This document shows, piece after piece, positions 45,927 to 56,818 of a stretch of 64,000 nt of DNA. Position 1 is the first letter of the stretch; every line of letters starts with the position of its first letter. Location: positions 1 to 64,000 of the forward strand of contig JAIDSM010000140.1 in assembly GCA_029061225.1 (NCBI GenBank). Direction: 5' to 3'. This stretch comes from Muribaculaceae bacterium. Its GTDB lineage: Bacteria; Bacteroidota; Bacteroidia; Bacteroidales; Muribaculaceae. The position numbers and the translations under genes are program-made. Below the pieces are notes generated by a model that was given only the letters and a program-made list of their open reading frames with translations, made no database searches and was not told the origin of the DNA.

Positions 45927-46481
45927 TCAATATTCAAATGGAGAGTCGAAATCTTTTAAAAGTGGATGATGTCTGTCTTTTTCAGAGAGTATGGCATTCT
46001 CAAGAGCTATCCGCCAGTCGATGCCGAGTGATGGATCCAGCAAGGAGATTCCTCCGTCGCTTTCCGGGGAGTAGTAGTTGTCACATTTATACTGAAATAC
46101 TGCTTCATCGCTCAAGACAGCGAAACCATGAGCGAAACCATGGGGAATGAAAAACTGCCTGTGGTTGTCTTCTGTCAATTCTACAGCTACATGCCTGCCA
46201 TATGTCGGGGAGTCCTTCCTTATGTCGACCGCTACGTCAAGAACGGCTCCGCGCACGCATCTTACGAGTTTTGCCTGAGCGAACGGAGGCCGCTGGAAAT
46301 GCAGACCGCGTATCACACCCCTTACCGATTTCGACTCGTTATCCTGCACAAACTTTACATTTGCGACTTCCTCATCGAATATCTTTTTCGAATATGACTC
46401 GAAAAAATATCCTCTTTCATCGGTGAAAATGCGAGGCTCTATTATCTTCAGGCCTTCTATCTCAGTGTCGGTTACGTTCAT
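45927..46481 (-). CDS. rfbC: dTDP-4-dehydrorhamnose 3,5-epimerase
   Basis: '[23 protein letters not shown]', 'VRGLHFQ'-type motif, '[15 protein letters not shown]'. Confidence 0.97.
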   Translation of the reverse strand: MNVTDTEIEGLKIIEPRIFTDERGYFFESYSKKIFDEEVANVKFVQDNESKSVRGVIRGLHFQRPPFAQAKLVRCVRGAVLDVAVDIRKDSPTYGRHVAVELTEDNHRQFFIPHGFAHGFAVLSDEAVFQYKCDNYYSPESDGGISLLDPSLGIDWRIALENAILSEKDRHHPLLKDFDSPFEY

Positions 46482-47352
46482 CTTCCGCTAATTTCATCAG
46501 GTACTGGCCATATTGGTTCTTGATCATGGGGAGGGCAAGCTCGCGTAGCTTTTCAGAAGAAATCCATCCGTTTGCGAATGCCATGCTTTCGAGGCAGGCT
46601 ATCTTCAGTCCCTGGCGTTTTTCGAGCACCTCCACATATATCGATGCTTCGGCAAGCGAATCGTGAGTGCCGGTGTCGAGCCAGGCGAATCCTCGAGGCA
46701 GGGTCTGCACTTTGAGTTCTCCGTCTTTAAGAAATTCCTGATTGACTGTGGTGATTTCTAATTCTCCACGGGCGGAGGGCTTTATATGCATCGCTACATC
46801 CACAACCTTGTTGGGATAGAAATAGAGTCCCACGACAGCATAATTCGATTTTGGATCTTCCGGTTTTTCTTCAATTGACAGGCATCGTCCTTCGGCATCG
46901 AACTCCGCTACCCCATATCGTTCGGGATCCTTGACCCAGTATCCGAAGACAGTCGCTATCCCTTTTTTTTCGGCATCCTCCACTGCTTCCCTGAGCGAGT
47001 TTTCGAAATTCGGACCGTGGAATATGTTGTCGCCGAGTACAAGACATACGGAATCGTCACCAATGAACTCCTTGCCGATTATAAATGCCTGCGCGAGGCC
47101 GTCAGGGCTGGGCTGCTCGGCATAGGAGAAGCTTACGCCATAATCGCTGCCATCGCCCAGCAATCGCCGGAAAGCAGGCAGGTCATCGGGAGTAGAGATA
47201 ATGAGAATATCCCTGATGCCGGCCTGCATAAGCGTAGCAACGGGATAGTAGATCATCGGTTTGTCGAAGATAGGCAGCAGCTGTTTGCTGACTCCTTTAG
47301 TAATTGGATACAACCTTGTGCCGGAGCCCCCGGCGAGAACTATGCCTTTCAT
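46462..47352 (-). CDS. rfbA: Glucose-1-phosphate thymidylyltransferase
   Basis: '[36 protein letters not shown]'. Confidence 0.98.
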   Translation of the reverse strand: MKGIVLAGGSGTRLYPITKGVSKQLLPIFDKPMIYYPVATLMQAGIRDILIISTPDDLPAFRRLLGDGSDYGVSFSYAEQPSPDGLAQAFIIGKEFIGDDSVCLVLGDNIFHGPNFENSLREAVEDAEKKGIATVFGYWVKDPERYGVAEFDAEGRCLSIEEKPEDPKSNYAVVGLYFYPNKVVDVAMHIKPSARGELEITTVNQEFLKDGELKVQTLPRGFAWLDTGTHDSLAEASIYVEVLEKRQGLKIACLESMAFANGWISSEKLRELALPMIKNQYGQYLMKLAEDERNRH

Positions 47353-47375
47353 GGTTCCATATTGTATTGGTTATG

Positions 47376-48446
47376 TCAACGGTAGAGCGCCGCATATTGC
47401 TTGGATATAGATTTCCAAGTATATCGTTCGCGCGCTATTTTCCTCATTGGGTTGCCGTCAAGATCATTACGCTCCAACAGCGCGAGCAATTCATCTGCAG
47501 TATGGAAATAATATGCCTGGTCTGCGGTAGTGGCGCGGTTGAAAATAACATCGAAAGATATGATCGGCATGCCGAAGAACATAGCCTCCACCAGTGATGG
47601 GTTGGTCCCTCCGGCACTGTGTCCGTGTACGTAAAGCCCGGCGTTGCTCCTCAAAGCGAAGAGAACATCGAGATCGTAGATGGCATCGAGCATCTTGATA
47701 TTGGGAAAGCCGGAATACTTCTTTCTCAGTTCCTGTGAATACGGATTATGGCCCCAGTTTCCTATATAGACTATATTCCGGTCTGTACGAGAGAACGCTT
47801 CCAGCACCATGTCGCAGTTGTTTTCAGGTTCTATGCGGCATACGGCGATGGCATAATCCTTCTTCTTAAGTCCGTACTTCTCAAGAGTGGCCTCGGCGAA
47901 ACCCTCCGGGAGTTCACGCATCACGTGGTCGCCCCCGTAGGCTATGAGTTTTGACTTTTTTCCGTATTCCATCGCTACGTAATCACGGATGGCCTTATTG
48001 TCGGTGATGATGACATCGGCGTATTTCACGGCCAGGGCTTCCGATTTCTTAAGAATACGCTTGACGAATTTATTCCATTTGTTTCGCTTATATTCCATAC
48101 CATCGATGTTTATGATGAGTTTCTTGGAATTAAGCTTATGGAATATTGGAAGGAAGAGGCATCCCGAGACTCCTAACACAAGTATGACATCATAGCCGCG
48201 AAGCACCTTGCACATGGAAATGATGTCGTATGGCACAGACTGCAGTCCGTTTGCCCTAAGGGGAATATATTCCAGCCGGGCACCTTTGTAATGGGTCAGA
48301 CGTTCCGTCATGTCTTTGCCGGAACAGAACACTGTGTATTCGATGTCTTTCGGACAGTTGTCGCCCAAAAGATTCTCCACAAGGCTTTCGAAGCCTCCGT
48401 ATTTTGCAGGGACACCCTGAGTGCCGATTATCGCGACTTTAGTCAT
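47376..48446 (-). CDS. Glycosyltransferase (DUF1972/rhamnosyltransferase-like, GT4 fold)
   Basis: 'VAIIGTQGVPAKYGGFESLVENL'. Confidence 0.93.
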   Translation of the reverse strand: MTKVAIIGTQGVPAKYGGFESLVENLLGDNCPKDIEYTVFCSGKDMTERLTHYKGARLEYIPLRANGLQSVPYDIISMCKVLRGYDVILVLGVSGCLFLPIFHKLNSKKLIINIDGMEYKRNKWNKFVKRILKKSEALAVKYADVIITDNKAIRDYVAMEYGKKSKLIAYGGDHVMRELPEGFAEATLEKYGLKKKDYAIAVCRIEPENNCDMVLEAFSRTDRNIVYIGNWGHNPYSQELRKKYSGFPNIKMLDAIYDLDVLFALRSNAGLYVHGHSAGGTNPSLVEAMFFGMPIISFDVIFNRATTADQAYYFHTADELLALLERNDLDGNPMRKIARERYTWKSISKQYAALYR

Positions 48447-49549
48447 TTCTGGTCATTCTTGGAAGTGATCCATTTCCGGAACTGCGCCTTGAAATCTTCC
48501 ACTTCCTTTCTGTTTTCATATCTTGCGTACTCGTCATCGTTGAAGAAATCAGAAGGATCGCGGTAGATCATCTCATGTAGAGCCTGAGAGAAATCTTTCG
48601 AACAATTCCCGTCAAGATAACCAAACGAAGGGAACAGAGTAAGCATTTTCCTGAAATAGGGAATGTCTGACGCTATGATAGGCTTCTTGAAGTAGAAAGC
48701 CATCTCGAGGATACCGCTCTGCGATGTCTTTCTATAGGGAAGGGCAAGATAGTCGACGTTGTCATAAAGAAACCTCAGTTCATCGTCTGAGATATGGCGT
48801 GTGAAGAACGACACTTTCCTGTCAGACTTAAGCTTTACGCGTCGGTAGACTCCATCGATGTCTTTGCCGGCGACGATAACATTGAGCCTGGCGGCATCTT
48901 TGTCTGAGATATTGTTGACTGCATCAAGAAGTATATCAATGCCCTTTTCTCTGGTTATGTTGCCGAAGAAGAGGACATTTACCTTGTCTTTGTCGACCGA
49001 CCGGCGTATGTCGTCGGATATAGACTGCATATCGTAGTCGCGGGGAAATACGTATTTGAAGTGAGGCACTTCATATTTATTTCCTTCATAGCCGAACTGC
49101 ATGAGATAGTCATCAGTTCGGGATGAGTGTGTGATTACGTCCGATATATTGCTTGAATAGACCTTTGCAAGTTTCTCACGCAGCCTTATGTTGGAGTCTT
49201 CGTTTTGAGCGAGAGCTTCGTGGATGTCGATGCAATGGTGAGGCGCTTTGGATATTACCTTAAGGAAGTATGGGTCCAGTATGTTGCCGTAGGTGAGATA
49301 TATGAAATGGTCATCCCTGTGTCGGCTGATAAATTTCTGAAGTCTAATGAGATTGCGTCCGGCTGAGATTATTTTTCTGAGCTTGTTGCCTGCATAATGA
49401 TTCAAAAGCACCGGGGGATTTCCGTCAACGGAATAATTGGATACAATTCCGACCTCGACACCGTCTAAGGATTCGAGAATCCTCTTAAAGGCATCAAGAT
49501 AGTAATGCATTCCGCAATGCACTCCGATGAAGTCGACTAAATAAACCAT
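48443..49549 (-). CDS. Glycosyltransferase family 4-like
   Basis: 'NVLFFGNITREKGIDILLDAVNNI', 'YLALPYRKTSQSGILEMAFYFKKPIIASDI'. Confidence 0.9.
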   Translation of the reverse strand: MVYLVDFIGVHCGMHYYLDAFKRILESLDGVEVGIVSNYSVDGNPPVLLNHYAGNKLRKIISAGRNLIRLQKFISRHRDDHFIYLTYGNILDPYFLKVISKAPHHCIDIHEALAQNEDSNIRLREKLAKVYSSNISDVITHSSRTDDYLMQFGYEGNKYEVPHFKYVFPRDYDMQSISDDIRRSVDKDKVNVLFFGNITREKGIDILLDAVNNISDKDAARLNVIVAGKDIDGVYRRVKLKSDRKVSFFTRHISDDELRFLYDNVDYLALPYRKTSQSGILEMAFYFKKPIIASDIPYFRKMLTLFPSFGYLDGNCSKDFSQALHEMIYRDPSDFFNDDEYARYENRKEVEDFKAQFRKWITSKNDQK

Positions 49550-49608
49550 ATATAATCAGAATTCTGGAATATATCTGAATTTATAACGTTAATAATGCGG
49601 TGATATTG

Positions 49609-50358
49609 TCAAAGGCTGTTAAGTTTCCTGACAATATCTCTTCTGCAAGCTTTGATGCAGTCGTAGACATATGTCAGTCTCTCGCCTAATGTGGGATTGC
49701 GAAACTGATGGCTTATCTTGAACATAAGCTTTATATTCAGCAGATCGCGGTCGGAGGTGCCTTGTTTTTCCCATGTCACGACATCAACGTCAACTTTCTG
49801 AAATTTGGCACCGTTATGCCAGAGGTTGAAAATATTGTTATAGTCTAAGGCGTGACGGAATTCGGCCCTTTTGTCAAGTTCAAAGGGATATCTCTTGTGG
49901 AGGGATGTCCTTGTGAAAGACGCGTTATGCCGATAGATCGGTTTCTTTCTCAGCAGCCCGGTATCAGTGCCGGCGGCACTGAAGCTTTTACGGCCTTTAT
50001 AGTCAATCATGGTGCTGTCTCCATATGCTACGTCGGAATCCGGATTAATCCTGCATGCCACTTCCTTTACCGCATCGGGCGACGAGAATGTGTCGCCGGC
50101 ATTCATGAAGTTGATATATTCGCCTGTGGCAAGGGAAATGCCTTTGTTCATGGCGTCGTATATACCCTTGTCCGGTTCGGAAATGATTTTTGTGATTCTG
50201 TCGGCATATTTACTGACGGTCTCCATGGTGCCGTCTGTAGACTTGCCGTCGATCACTATGTATTCCAGATCTTCGTGAGTCTGAGATAGCACTGACTTTA
50301 TGGTCTCTTCTATCAGTGTCGCGGCATTATAGCATACCGTCACTACTGTAATCTTCAT
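49609..50358 (-). CDS. Glycosyltransferase family 2
   Basis: 'VVTVCYNAATLIEETIKSVLSQTHEDLEYIVIDGKSTDGT'. Confidence 0.95.
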   Translation of the reverse strand: MKITVVTVCYNAATLIEETIKSVLSQTHEDLEYIVIDGKSTDGTMETVSKYADRITKIISEPDKGIYDAMNKGISLATGEYINFMNAGDTFSSPDAVKEVACRINPDSDVAYGDSTMIDYKGRKSFSAAGTDTGLLRKKPIYRHNASFTRTSLHKRYPFELDKRAEFRHALDYNNIFNLWHNGAKFQKVDVDVVTWEKQGTSDRDLLNIKLMFKISHQFRNPTLGERLTYVYDCIKACRRDIVRKLNSL

Positions 50359-50405
50359 TTTTTATTTAGTTTTCGTACGGATGGCCACCTGTCGGCGCAA
50401 AGGTT

Positions 50406-50969
50406 TCATCGTTGCTTGATGATTCTTGCCGGATTACCCACAACGGTGGCGTTGGCCGGGACATCTTTGAGGACTATTGCTCCGGCGCCGATAATCGCGT
50501 TGTCCCCTACGGTTATTCCTCCGAGCACCATAGAATTGGCGCATATCTTTACATTGTTGCCTATGATGGGGCGGGGCTGGTCGAGTCCGCTCCTTGATTT
50601 TCCGATGGTCACGCCCTGCCATACCTGACAGTTCCTACCCATTTCCCTGCATCCGATACGTGTCCCGAATCCATGCTGGATGACGAGCCCTTCACCAACT
50701 TTGGGGCAGCTTATCGATACGTGTTCTCCGGGATAGATGGCTCTTATCGGATTAAAATTACCTGTCCTGTATCGGTAATAAAGCAATGACCGGAATTCCG
50801 GGAGTCTGCTCATTAGCTCAATGGCGTTGAAGAAAGTGCTGTGGCTGTCGGGAAGCGGAATCACTTTCATCCAGTCTGTCGTCTCCCTTTTCAGAATCTT
50901 CAAGCCGCGAAAGCAGAAATACAGGAATAATGGAGTGAAAAGTATTGAGATAATTATCTTGTGTTTCAT
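50406..50969 (-). CDS. Serine acetyltransferase-like (left-handed beta-helix) transferase
   Basis: Hexapeptide repeats 'IGNNVKICANSMVLGGITVGDNAIIGAGAIVLKDVPANATVVGNPARII'. Confidence 0.9.
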   Translation of the reverse strand: MKHKIIISILFTPLFLYFCFRGLKILKRETTDWMKVIPLPDSHSTFFNAIELMSRLPEFRSLLYYRYRTGNFNPIRAIYPGEHVSISCPKVGEGLVIQHGFGTRIGCREMGRNCQVWQGVTIGKSRSGLDQPRPIIGNNVKICANSMVLGGITVGDNAIIGAGAIVLKDVPANATVVGNPARIIKQR

Positions 50970-52150
50970 TGGTTTGTCGATAGATCTGCCGGCTGTGCCG
51001 ACTCGTTTTCATCGGGCTCTTTCTCCGCTTTGGCGAGATATATGCCAATGACGTAGGGAAAAAGCCATGAGTACCAGGCCGGATATGCTCTTTGCAGGAA
51101 GCATAGGATGAGTATGATTAGAAAGGATATGGTGTATCGGTAGTCTGGCTTTGACGGTATCATGCTCAGGTAGATGAAGAGAGCCAGAAGAGTGCCGATA
51201 TATCCGTAGTTGATGATATATATCTTATAGCCGGCTCCTGCAATCAGTTCCATGTTGGTGCGTTCTTTGACGCCGGTCAATGCTTCTCCTGATTCAACAG
51301 ATCGTTGATACACGAAGTCGGTGTTTCCTGCAAATCGGTTGTTGCCCTTTATGCCGCTGCTCTCATCTCGTTCAAGCCTGCTTATGATCATATCGTTGAG
51401 GGCATTGTTGCCTCCTGAGAAGTTCTGCACGGCTATGACCAATACAGTAAGCAGAATAGCGGATACCACAACCTGTATCACCGATCTGATTTTAAGGAGT
51501 ATGAAGCCCAGAAGAGCCAGGAGGTAGCCGGCAAGGGAGAATGATAGAATGATGCTGATGCCAAGTATCCAAAGCCATTTGCACTTCATGAATCTATATC
51601 GGTTGGCCATCAGAAGGAATGTGCTCAGGAGAGCCTGGTGTCCGGGTTCCAGAAAGAAGGAATTGAACCTCTCCAAATGTCCATAGTCAAAGGTTGTCTT
51701 GATGTAGAGAACATAGTTGAGATAAGGCGGATAATTGGGATGAACGAACTCACCGAGAGAAGGAAGGTTGACAAACTGAGTGATTCCGTAAAGAAAAAGT
51801 CCCGGTATCAGTAGGATGGCATACCATTTTGTGGTGAAATCGAGTAGGTCCTTCTGATAGGCGGCCGGAAGGACCATAATGTAGATGGCCGGCATATACA
51901 TGAGCAGCGTAGTTATGCCCATGGCTATTCCATCGATATAGCAGAACCATATAGTAATCAATGTTATGAACAAAAAAGTCAGTCCGACCTGTCGGTTAAG
52001 CCTGATATCAAGACTAAGCATGCCCAAACATATGATCATCGCTACGTTTACCATCACGAGCAGCGGACCTATGGGGAGAAGAGCGGTCACCCAAAAGTAG
52101 GTGGAGGCGAGCAACCAAAAAATATTAATGAGTTTGAATAGTAACCACAT
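50966..52150 (-). CDS. Polytopic membrane protein, probable O-antigen polymerase (Wzy-like)
   Basis: About 10-11 hydrophobic segments, position in the operon, 'FNSFFLEPGHQALLSTFLLMANRY' loop. Confidence 0.7.
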   Translation of the reverse strand: MWLLFKLINIFWLLASTYFWVTALLPIGPLLVMVNVAMIICLGMLSLDIRLNRQVGLTFLFITLITIWFCYIDGIAMGITTLLMYMPAIYIMVLPAAYQKDLLDFTTKWYAILLIPGLFLYGITQFVNLPSLGEFVHPNYPPYLNYVLYIKTTFDYGHLERFNSFFLEPGHQALLSTFLLMANRYRFMKCKWLWILGISIILSFSLAGYLLALLGFILLKIRSVIQVVVSAILLTVLVIAVQNFSGGNNALNDMIISRLERDESSGIKGNNRFAGNTDFVYQRSVESGEALTGVKERTNMELIAGAGYKIYIINYGYIGTLLALFIYLSMIPSKPDYRYTISFLIILILCFLQRAYPAWYSWLFPYVIGIYLAKAEKEPDENESAQPADLSTNQ

Positions 52151-52175
52151 GACTATGGGAAAATGACAAGGCGGA

Positions 52176-53726
52176 TTATTTATGACTTTTTCTTTTGATG
52201 AAGTTCTTTATTATGCTGCGGTCAGATCTATCCAGTCCGAGAGTCACTATTATGGCGAGGCCTGCTAAGCCGCTCGCCAGTGTCTTGAAGGCCACGAGTA
52301 GAAATTCCGTGTCTGCAGCGAAACGGTCTATGACCAAGTAGAGAGGGATGCCCAAAGCGGCGACTTTCAGAATCGGTAGGATTACTGTATTGAAATACAT
52401 TCCGTAGTCAAGGCCTACCTGATGGTGGGCTACATAGACACGCATACATTGAGCTATGGACATTACAATTATAAGTACGACCACTGTCATTACCGCTGAT
52501 CCACCGAGATAGAGGACAAGGGCCGCAATAGGGATGTAACACAATGTTATGATTCCTACGGAGAGCTGGTATCGGCGGATATTGCCGGTGGCCTGTATTA
52601 GCCTGCTGATTGGAGATTCAAGAGAAAAAATCATGCAGTATATGAGTATCAGTTTTGAGAAGACCACCATATCGGGTGTCTTTGCATCCGCTGCCAGCCA
52701 TAGGTTAAGAATGCCGTTCATGTTGCATATGAGTGGAAACGCAAGTGCGAAAATGAGCATGAACGATATCTTTGAGCTTTTCAAGACCAGACTTACAGTG
52801 CGGTCGATATCTGAAACAGCATAAGACTTAATGATCTGTGGACTTACGGCCATATATAGATTGATTGAAAAACCGTTGATTACGTGTTGAATCTTATCGG
52901 CTATAGCTTTTGATGTGTTTATGATAGGACCAAAAAAGATGTTAAGAAGAATATTCTGTCCGGATGTGGCGAGGATGGCGGATACGGATCCGAACATATT
53001 CCATCCGGTATATTTGGAAAGTTCAGTGAATATCTGTCGGTCCCATTTCCATATATATTTGCAGTATTTGAATTTAGCATGGCAGTAGCTCAAAGACATA
53101 ATGAAGACGACGACAGAGATGGCTGCTGTAAGTATGCCATAGAGGATCAATCTGTTCCCTCCGAAGTTTGCAAGCCAGAATGCGACTCCAAGTTTCAGAA
53201 TACCTTCCACGATACTGAATATCGCAAAGGCATCCATACGTTCGTTAGCTATGATTGAAGAGGAATAAGGAATTGTTATGAGACCGAAAGAAAATGAAAG
53301 GATTGAGGCCTGATAAACCCAAAAAGCAGATTCCCTCTTATCCACAGGTATCGTAAGCCAATCGAATATAAAGAAATAGCCCAAACCCTCACCTAAAAGA
53401 ATCAGGATTCCTGCCGCGGTGATGAAGCATATGAGCAGTAGTGAGAATGTATGGCTGTATTGTTCGTAGTCATTGCGGCCCAGGTGGAATGAAAGATAAC
53501 GTTGTGTAGCTGAGCTCATGGCTCCCGTAAGGGTTGTCAGTGAGAATACAAGATACGCGATTAGTTCAAATATTCCGTAATCTACTTTGCCTAAGGCTTG
53601 CAGTGTAATTCTGACCGTATAGAGATTTATGAAAGTCAGAAGAATCAATCTGAAATAGAGGAGTCCGGTGTTCCTTACGATTCGTCTGTTTTCAACTCTC
53701 ATGGTGTCTGATCCGTTGCTGTCCAT
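52176..53726 (-). CDS. Oligosaccharide flippase (Wzx-like, MATE/MVF superfamily)
   Basis: About 12-14 TM segments; 'NTGLLYFRLILLTFINLYTVRITLQALGKVDYGIFEL'. Confidence 0.9.
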   Translation of the reverse strand: MDSNGSDTMRVENRRIVRNTGLLYFRLILLTFINLYTVRITLQALGKVDYGIFELIAYLVFSLTTLTGAMSSATQRYLSFHLGRNDYEQYSHTFSLLLICFITAAGILILLGEGLGYFFIFDWLTIPVDKRESAFWVYQASILSFSFGLITIPYSSSIIANERMDAFAIFSIVEGILKLGVAFWLANFGGNRLILYGILTAAISVVVFIMSLSYCHAKFKYCKYIWKWDRQIFTELSKYTGWNMFGSVSAILATSGQNILLNIFFGPIINTSKAIADKIQHVINGFSINLYMAVSPQIIKSYAVSDIDRTVSLVLKSSKISFMLIFALAFPLICNMNGILNLWLAADAKTPDMVVFSKLILIYCMIFSLESPISRLIQATGNIRRYQLSVGIITLCYIPIAALVLYLGGSAVMTVVVLIIVMSIAQCMRVYVAHHQVGLDYGMYFNTVILPILKVAALGIPLYLVIDRFAADTEFLLVAFKTLASGLAGLAIIVTLGLDRSDRSIIKNFIKRKSHK

Positions 53727-53754
53727 ACATCAGTGGATTCTAATAGGGCGTAAA

Positions 53755-54933
53755 TCAGCGGAAGCGAGCCTGTGATGAAAATCTAATTTTTTGGTAAAAA
53801 TCGGCTACCGAGCTGACATACTGCTCTATGCTGTAGAGATTCTCCACTGTCTTTTGGCCCAAGGCGATCATCGTTGATGTATTGTCGGGAGAATAAGTTT
53901 CGGAGTGTCCTATTTGTGTCAGTATGTCAGAAAGTTCTTCTATGGTATTGAATCTCAATCCAATTTCCTCGGAAGTCAGCTCAAGTCCGTTGTCGAACTG
54001 TTCTTTTATGCCAGCCTTGTCCCGACCTATCACGAGACAGCCGTTGATAATTCCTTCTACGACTATCCGGCCGAAGGCTTCGTTGTGGCTTGGTACGACA
54101 AGAGCCTTTGCCTTATACATAAGGTCGTTGATGTCATTTCTCTCGCCGAGCCAATCCACGTCTTCAGAGATTCCTAATCTGTTTGTGAGGTCAGCGAGAT
54201 AATCCATATATCGGCGATCTACCGTAGACCCCGCGATCTTAAGGGGGTGCTTCTTTCTTAGATCCGCATCGATTCTTGAGTAGGCTTCCAGAAGGTCTTC
54301 TATGCCTTTCTCCTTGAAAAGAGCTCCGACATATAGAATATAAGATTCCTTATGCGGACATATTCTGGAGTCTCCCTTGTTGACTATTCCGTTGTAGATT
54401 AGAATATTATCATCTCCTGTGCGCGTGTGCCACTTAAGAATGTCCTTACCGATGGCAATCCCGTGCTGAAGAGGATATGAGCGCATGCGACGTTCATGCC
54501 ACATCACGGCACTGCAGTCTTTCCATCCAAACTCTCTGAAATGGCTGACATGTGGCAATCCAAGCCGTCGGGCGAGACGCAGTCCGATATCTGCCACTCC
54601 GGAATTTGTATGTATGATGTCCGGTTTGAATTCTTGAGCGAAATCCATCATTCTTCGAAGAGCCTTTCTATTCCTTCTCCTGTCGCGTATCAACTTAGGA
54701 AGAAATTTCAGTACGCCCTTAGAGGATCTTTCGAAATAAGGATAGGCCCACTCATAGCCGAATGTCTCGACTTTTATGCCATCCTTCCGTAGGGCCGAGC
54801 TAAGAGAACCTTCAGCAGGGCACGCTGCTACAATCTCAATGCCCCGTTTTTGCAAACCCCTGACCAAAGTGAGTCCGGATTTGCTGGCGCCTCCCTTGAT
54901 CGATGACATATGGAAGATGAATAATACTCTCAT
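53755..54933 (-). CDS. Glycosyltransferase family 4
   Basis: 'KGGASKSGLTLVRGLQKRGIEIVAACP', 'LVVPSHNEAFGRIVVEGIINGCLVIGRDKAGIKE'. Confidence 0.94.
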   Translation of the reverse strand: MRVLFIFHMSSIKGGASKSGLTLVRGLQKRGIEIVAACPAEGSLSSALRKDGIKVETFGYEWAYPYFERSSKGVLKFLPKLIRDRRRNRKALRRMMDFAQEFKPDIIHTNSGVADIGLRLARRLGLPHVSHFREFGWKDCSAVMWHERRMRSYPLQHGIAIGKDILKWHTRTGDDNILIYNGIVNKGDSRICPHKESYILYVGALFKEKGIEDLLEAYSRIDADLRKKHPLKIAGSTVDRRYMDYLADLTNRLGISEDVDWLGERNDINDLMYKAKALVVPSHNEAFGRIVVEGIINGCLVIGRDKAGIKEQFDNGLELTSEEIGLRFNTIEELSDILTQIGHSETYSPDNTSTMIALGQKTVENLYSIEQYVSSVADFYQKIRFSSQARFR

Positions 54934-54937
54934 TCTA

Positions 54938-55414
54938 TCAGGAGGAATGTTGTGGTGATTGTCTTTTCCGGATGAACCTCGCCGGATTGCCTCCCCATAT
55001 CTCTTCTCCGGGTATGTCTTTAGTCACTACGCTTCCTGCTGCCAAGACAGCTCTTTCGCCTATGTCGACTGAATTGACTATAAGTGTATTCATTCCGATA
55101 AATACTCTTGAGCCAATTGTCACCTTTCCATATTGGTATCTGCCGATAGAAGGATTGAAGAAATGTGAGATTATTCTTGTTCCGGAAGTGATGGTGACTT
55201 GGGAGCCGATTTCAATCAGTTCCGGCCGCATCTCATCGAAATATACATTTGCTCCGATAAAGCATCCCGGGCCCATCTTGATGCCCGCAGTCCTTAGAAT
55301 GGATATTCTGATGCGGGAGGGGAATATTGCGCTTCTTGAAATCATGACGCATAGTTTCGAGAGTATACGTTTTATATCGTATGGGCGCTTTGTGATGACC
55401 GTCTTTTCATTCAT
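54938..55414 (-). CDS. Acyltransferase, left-handed beta-helix (Maa/WcaF-like)
   Basis: 'IGSRVFIGMNTLIVNSVDIGERAVLAAGSVVTKDIPGEEIWGGNPARFIRKR'; ATG at 55414 preferred. Confidence 0.88.
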   Translation of the reverse strand: MNEKTVITKRPYDIKRILSKLCVMISRSAIFPSRIRISILRTAGIKMGPGCFIGANVYFDEMRPELIEIGSQVTITSGTRIISHFFNPSIGRYQYGKVTIGSRVFIGMNTLIVNSVDIGERAVLAAGSVVTKDIPGEEIWGGNPARFIRKRQSPQHSS

Positions 55415-56018
55415 GTCGCGACTTTTTGGGGAATGTGTATTCAAAATCAATAATGGGCCTCAGCGATTTAGGACCGGAATCAGAGCTGAGATTCAAGGAG
55501 AACTTAGGACGTACGACCAGATTTTTAATATGAAAGTCGAATCCCATGTTAAGTCTTTTTTCAGGCATCCTATACTCCGGAATGTTGGTGTAGCCGACCA
55601 GTATGTCGATATGTTTAGTAATGCATGCTCCCAGGCCGCCATAGTAGCATGAAGTATAACCGAATCCGGAGTCATAGTGCGGATTAAACCGCCCGTCGAC
55701 AATCAGAAAAGGTATTGGACGTATTCTCGCTTCTACAGAGGCACCGGTGCTGTAATACAATCGGTTGAAAGTGGATCCAAAGTAAGCCGTTCCTTTAAGG
55801 TCGAACGCACTTATGTGGGTTTCATAGCCTGCGTATCCCCTCATGTACTGGAGTCCGGGCTTTTCTGAAAATACGCTTTGTTCAAGACGGGCGAAATAAT
55901 GGTCCTTATATAGATATGAGATGTTTACAAATCTATTGCTTCTGATTCCTATCGATATCTGAGCAAAGGATGACAAGGCAACTATTGCTATCGCGAACAA
56001 TGAGATTATTCTTCTCAT
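55407..56018 (-). CDS. Predicted outer-membrane beta-barrel protein within the EPS locus, unknown function
   Basis: Signal peptide; alternating aromatic/hydrophobic strands; ends '...IDFEYTFPKKSRHE'. Confidence 0.6.
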   Translation of the reverse strand: MRRIISLFAIAIVALSSFAQISIGIRSNRFVNISYLYKDHYFARLEQSVFSEKPGLQYMRGYAGYETHISAFDLKGTAYFGSTFNRLYYSTGASVEARIRPIPFLIVDGRFNPHYDSGFGYTSCYYGGLGACITKHIDILVGYTNIPEYRMPEKRLNMGFDFHIKNLVVRPKFSLNLSSDSGPKSLRPIIDFEYTFPKKSRHE

Positions 56019-56623
56019 AATGATTTTAGGAGTTTTTGGGTCAGGATTTCGTATCCGATTATATTGGGATGTAGTCCATCGCAGAAATAAGCATCGTTTA
56101 TCTTGCCGTTCTTAATGAAGTCGCTGAATACATCGATATATACAATGCGCTCCATATCCTTTACAGTGTCGCTGACGATGGCATTGAATGCTTCAATATC
56201 TTTATTTATATCTTTTCTGTCGGTTTCGAATTCCCGTGGGAGAAGAGAGAAAAGATAGATACGGCGGTCTGTCAGTGTTAGTATCGTTGATATGTATTTT
56301 TCAGCGTATTCCTCCCGCTGTCCTTCCTTCAGGAAGTTGTTGTCGTTAGTGCCTGAAATTACTACGATGTCTTGGCCCGCAAATCTGCCGGCATAGCTCT
56401 CAAGAAGTTCTATTCCGGATCCTCCTATTCCGTAGTTATACACGCAATAAGAAGGAAAATCCTGATTGACATCCCATCTTGCTATTATGGAATCTCCTAT
56501 GAAGTTTATTACAGGGTCGGCAGGAGGGGAATCGCATGAAGCCAGCCCGTATGAAGCAAACACACATAAGATGACAGCTCGAAAGAGTCTGCTATAGAAA
56601 TTTCTAAATATGCGTGACTTCAT
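56015..56623 (-). CDS. SGNH/GDSL hydrolase family protein (secreted)
   Basis: 'INFIGDSIIARWD', 'VVISGTNDNNF', 'FCDGLHPNIIGYEIL'; start MKSRIF. Confidence 0.9.
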   Translation of the reverse strand: MKSRIFRNFYSRLFRAVILCVFASYGLASCDSPPADPVINFIGDSIIARWDVNQDFPSYCVYNYGIGGSGIELLESYAGRFAGQDIVVISGTNDNNFLKEGQREEYAEKYISTILTLTDRRIYLFSLLPREFETDRKDINKDIEAFNAIVSDTVKDMERIVYIDVFSDFIKNGKINDAYFCDGLHPNIIGYEILTQKLLKSL

Positions 56624-56818
56624 AGCGTCATGGGTACAAGGTATATTCCGTCTTCGTCGAACATTCGACAAAAAACATGACATATAAGTTGTAATCTTTT
56701 GCTAACTAATGGATAAGAAAATAAATTGTACTGAATTTAAGAGTTTTTCAGTGTATATTCTTTCTTCCCATCCAATTGAACCTATGGACGGAAAATAGTT
56801 ATGATTCCTAAGAGAGTA

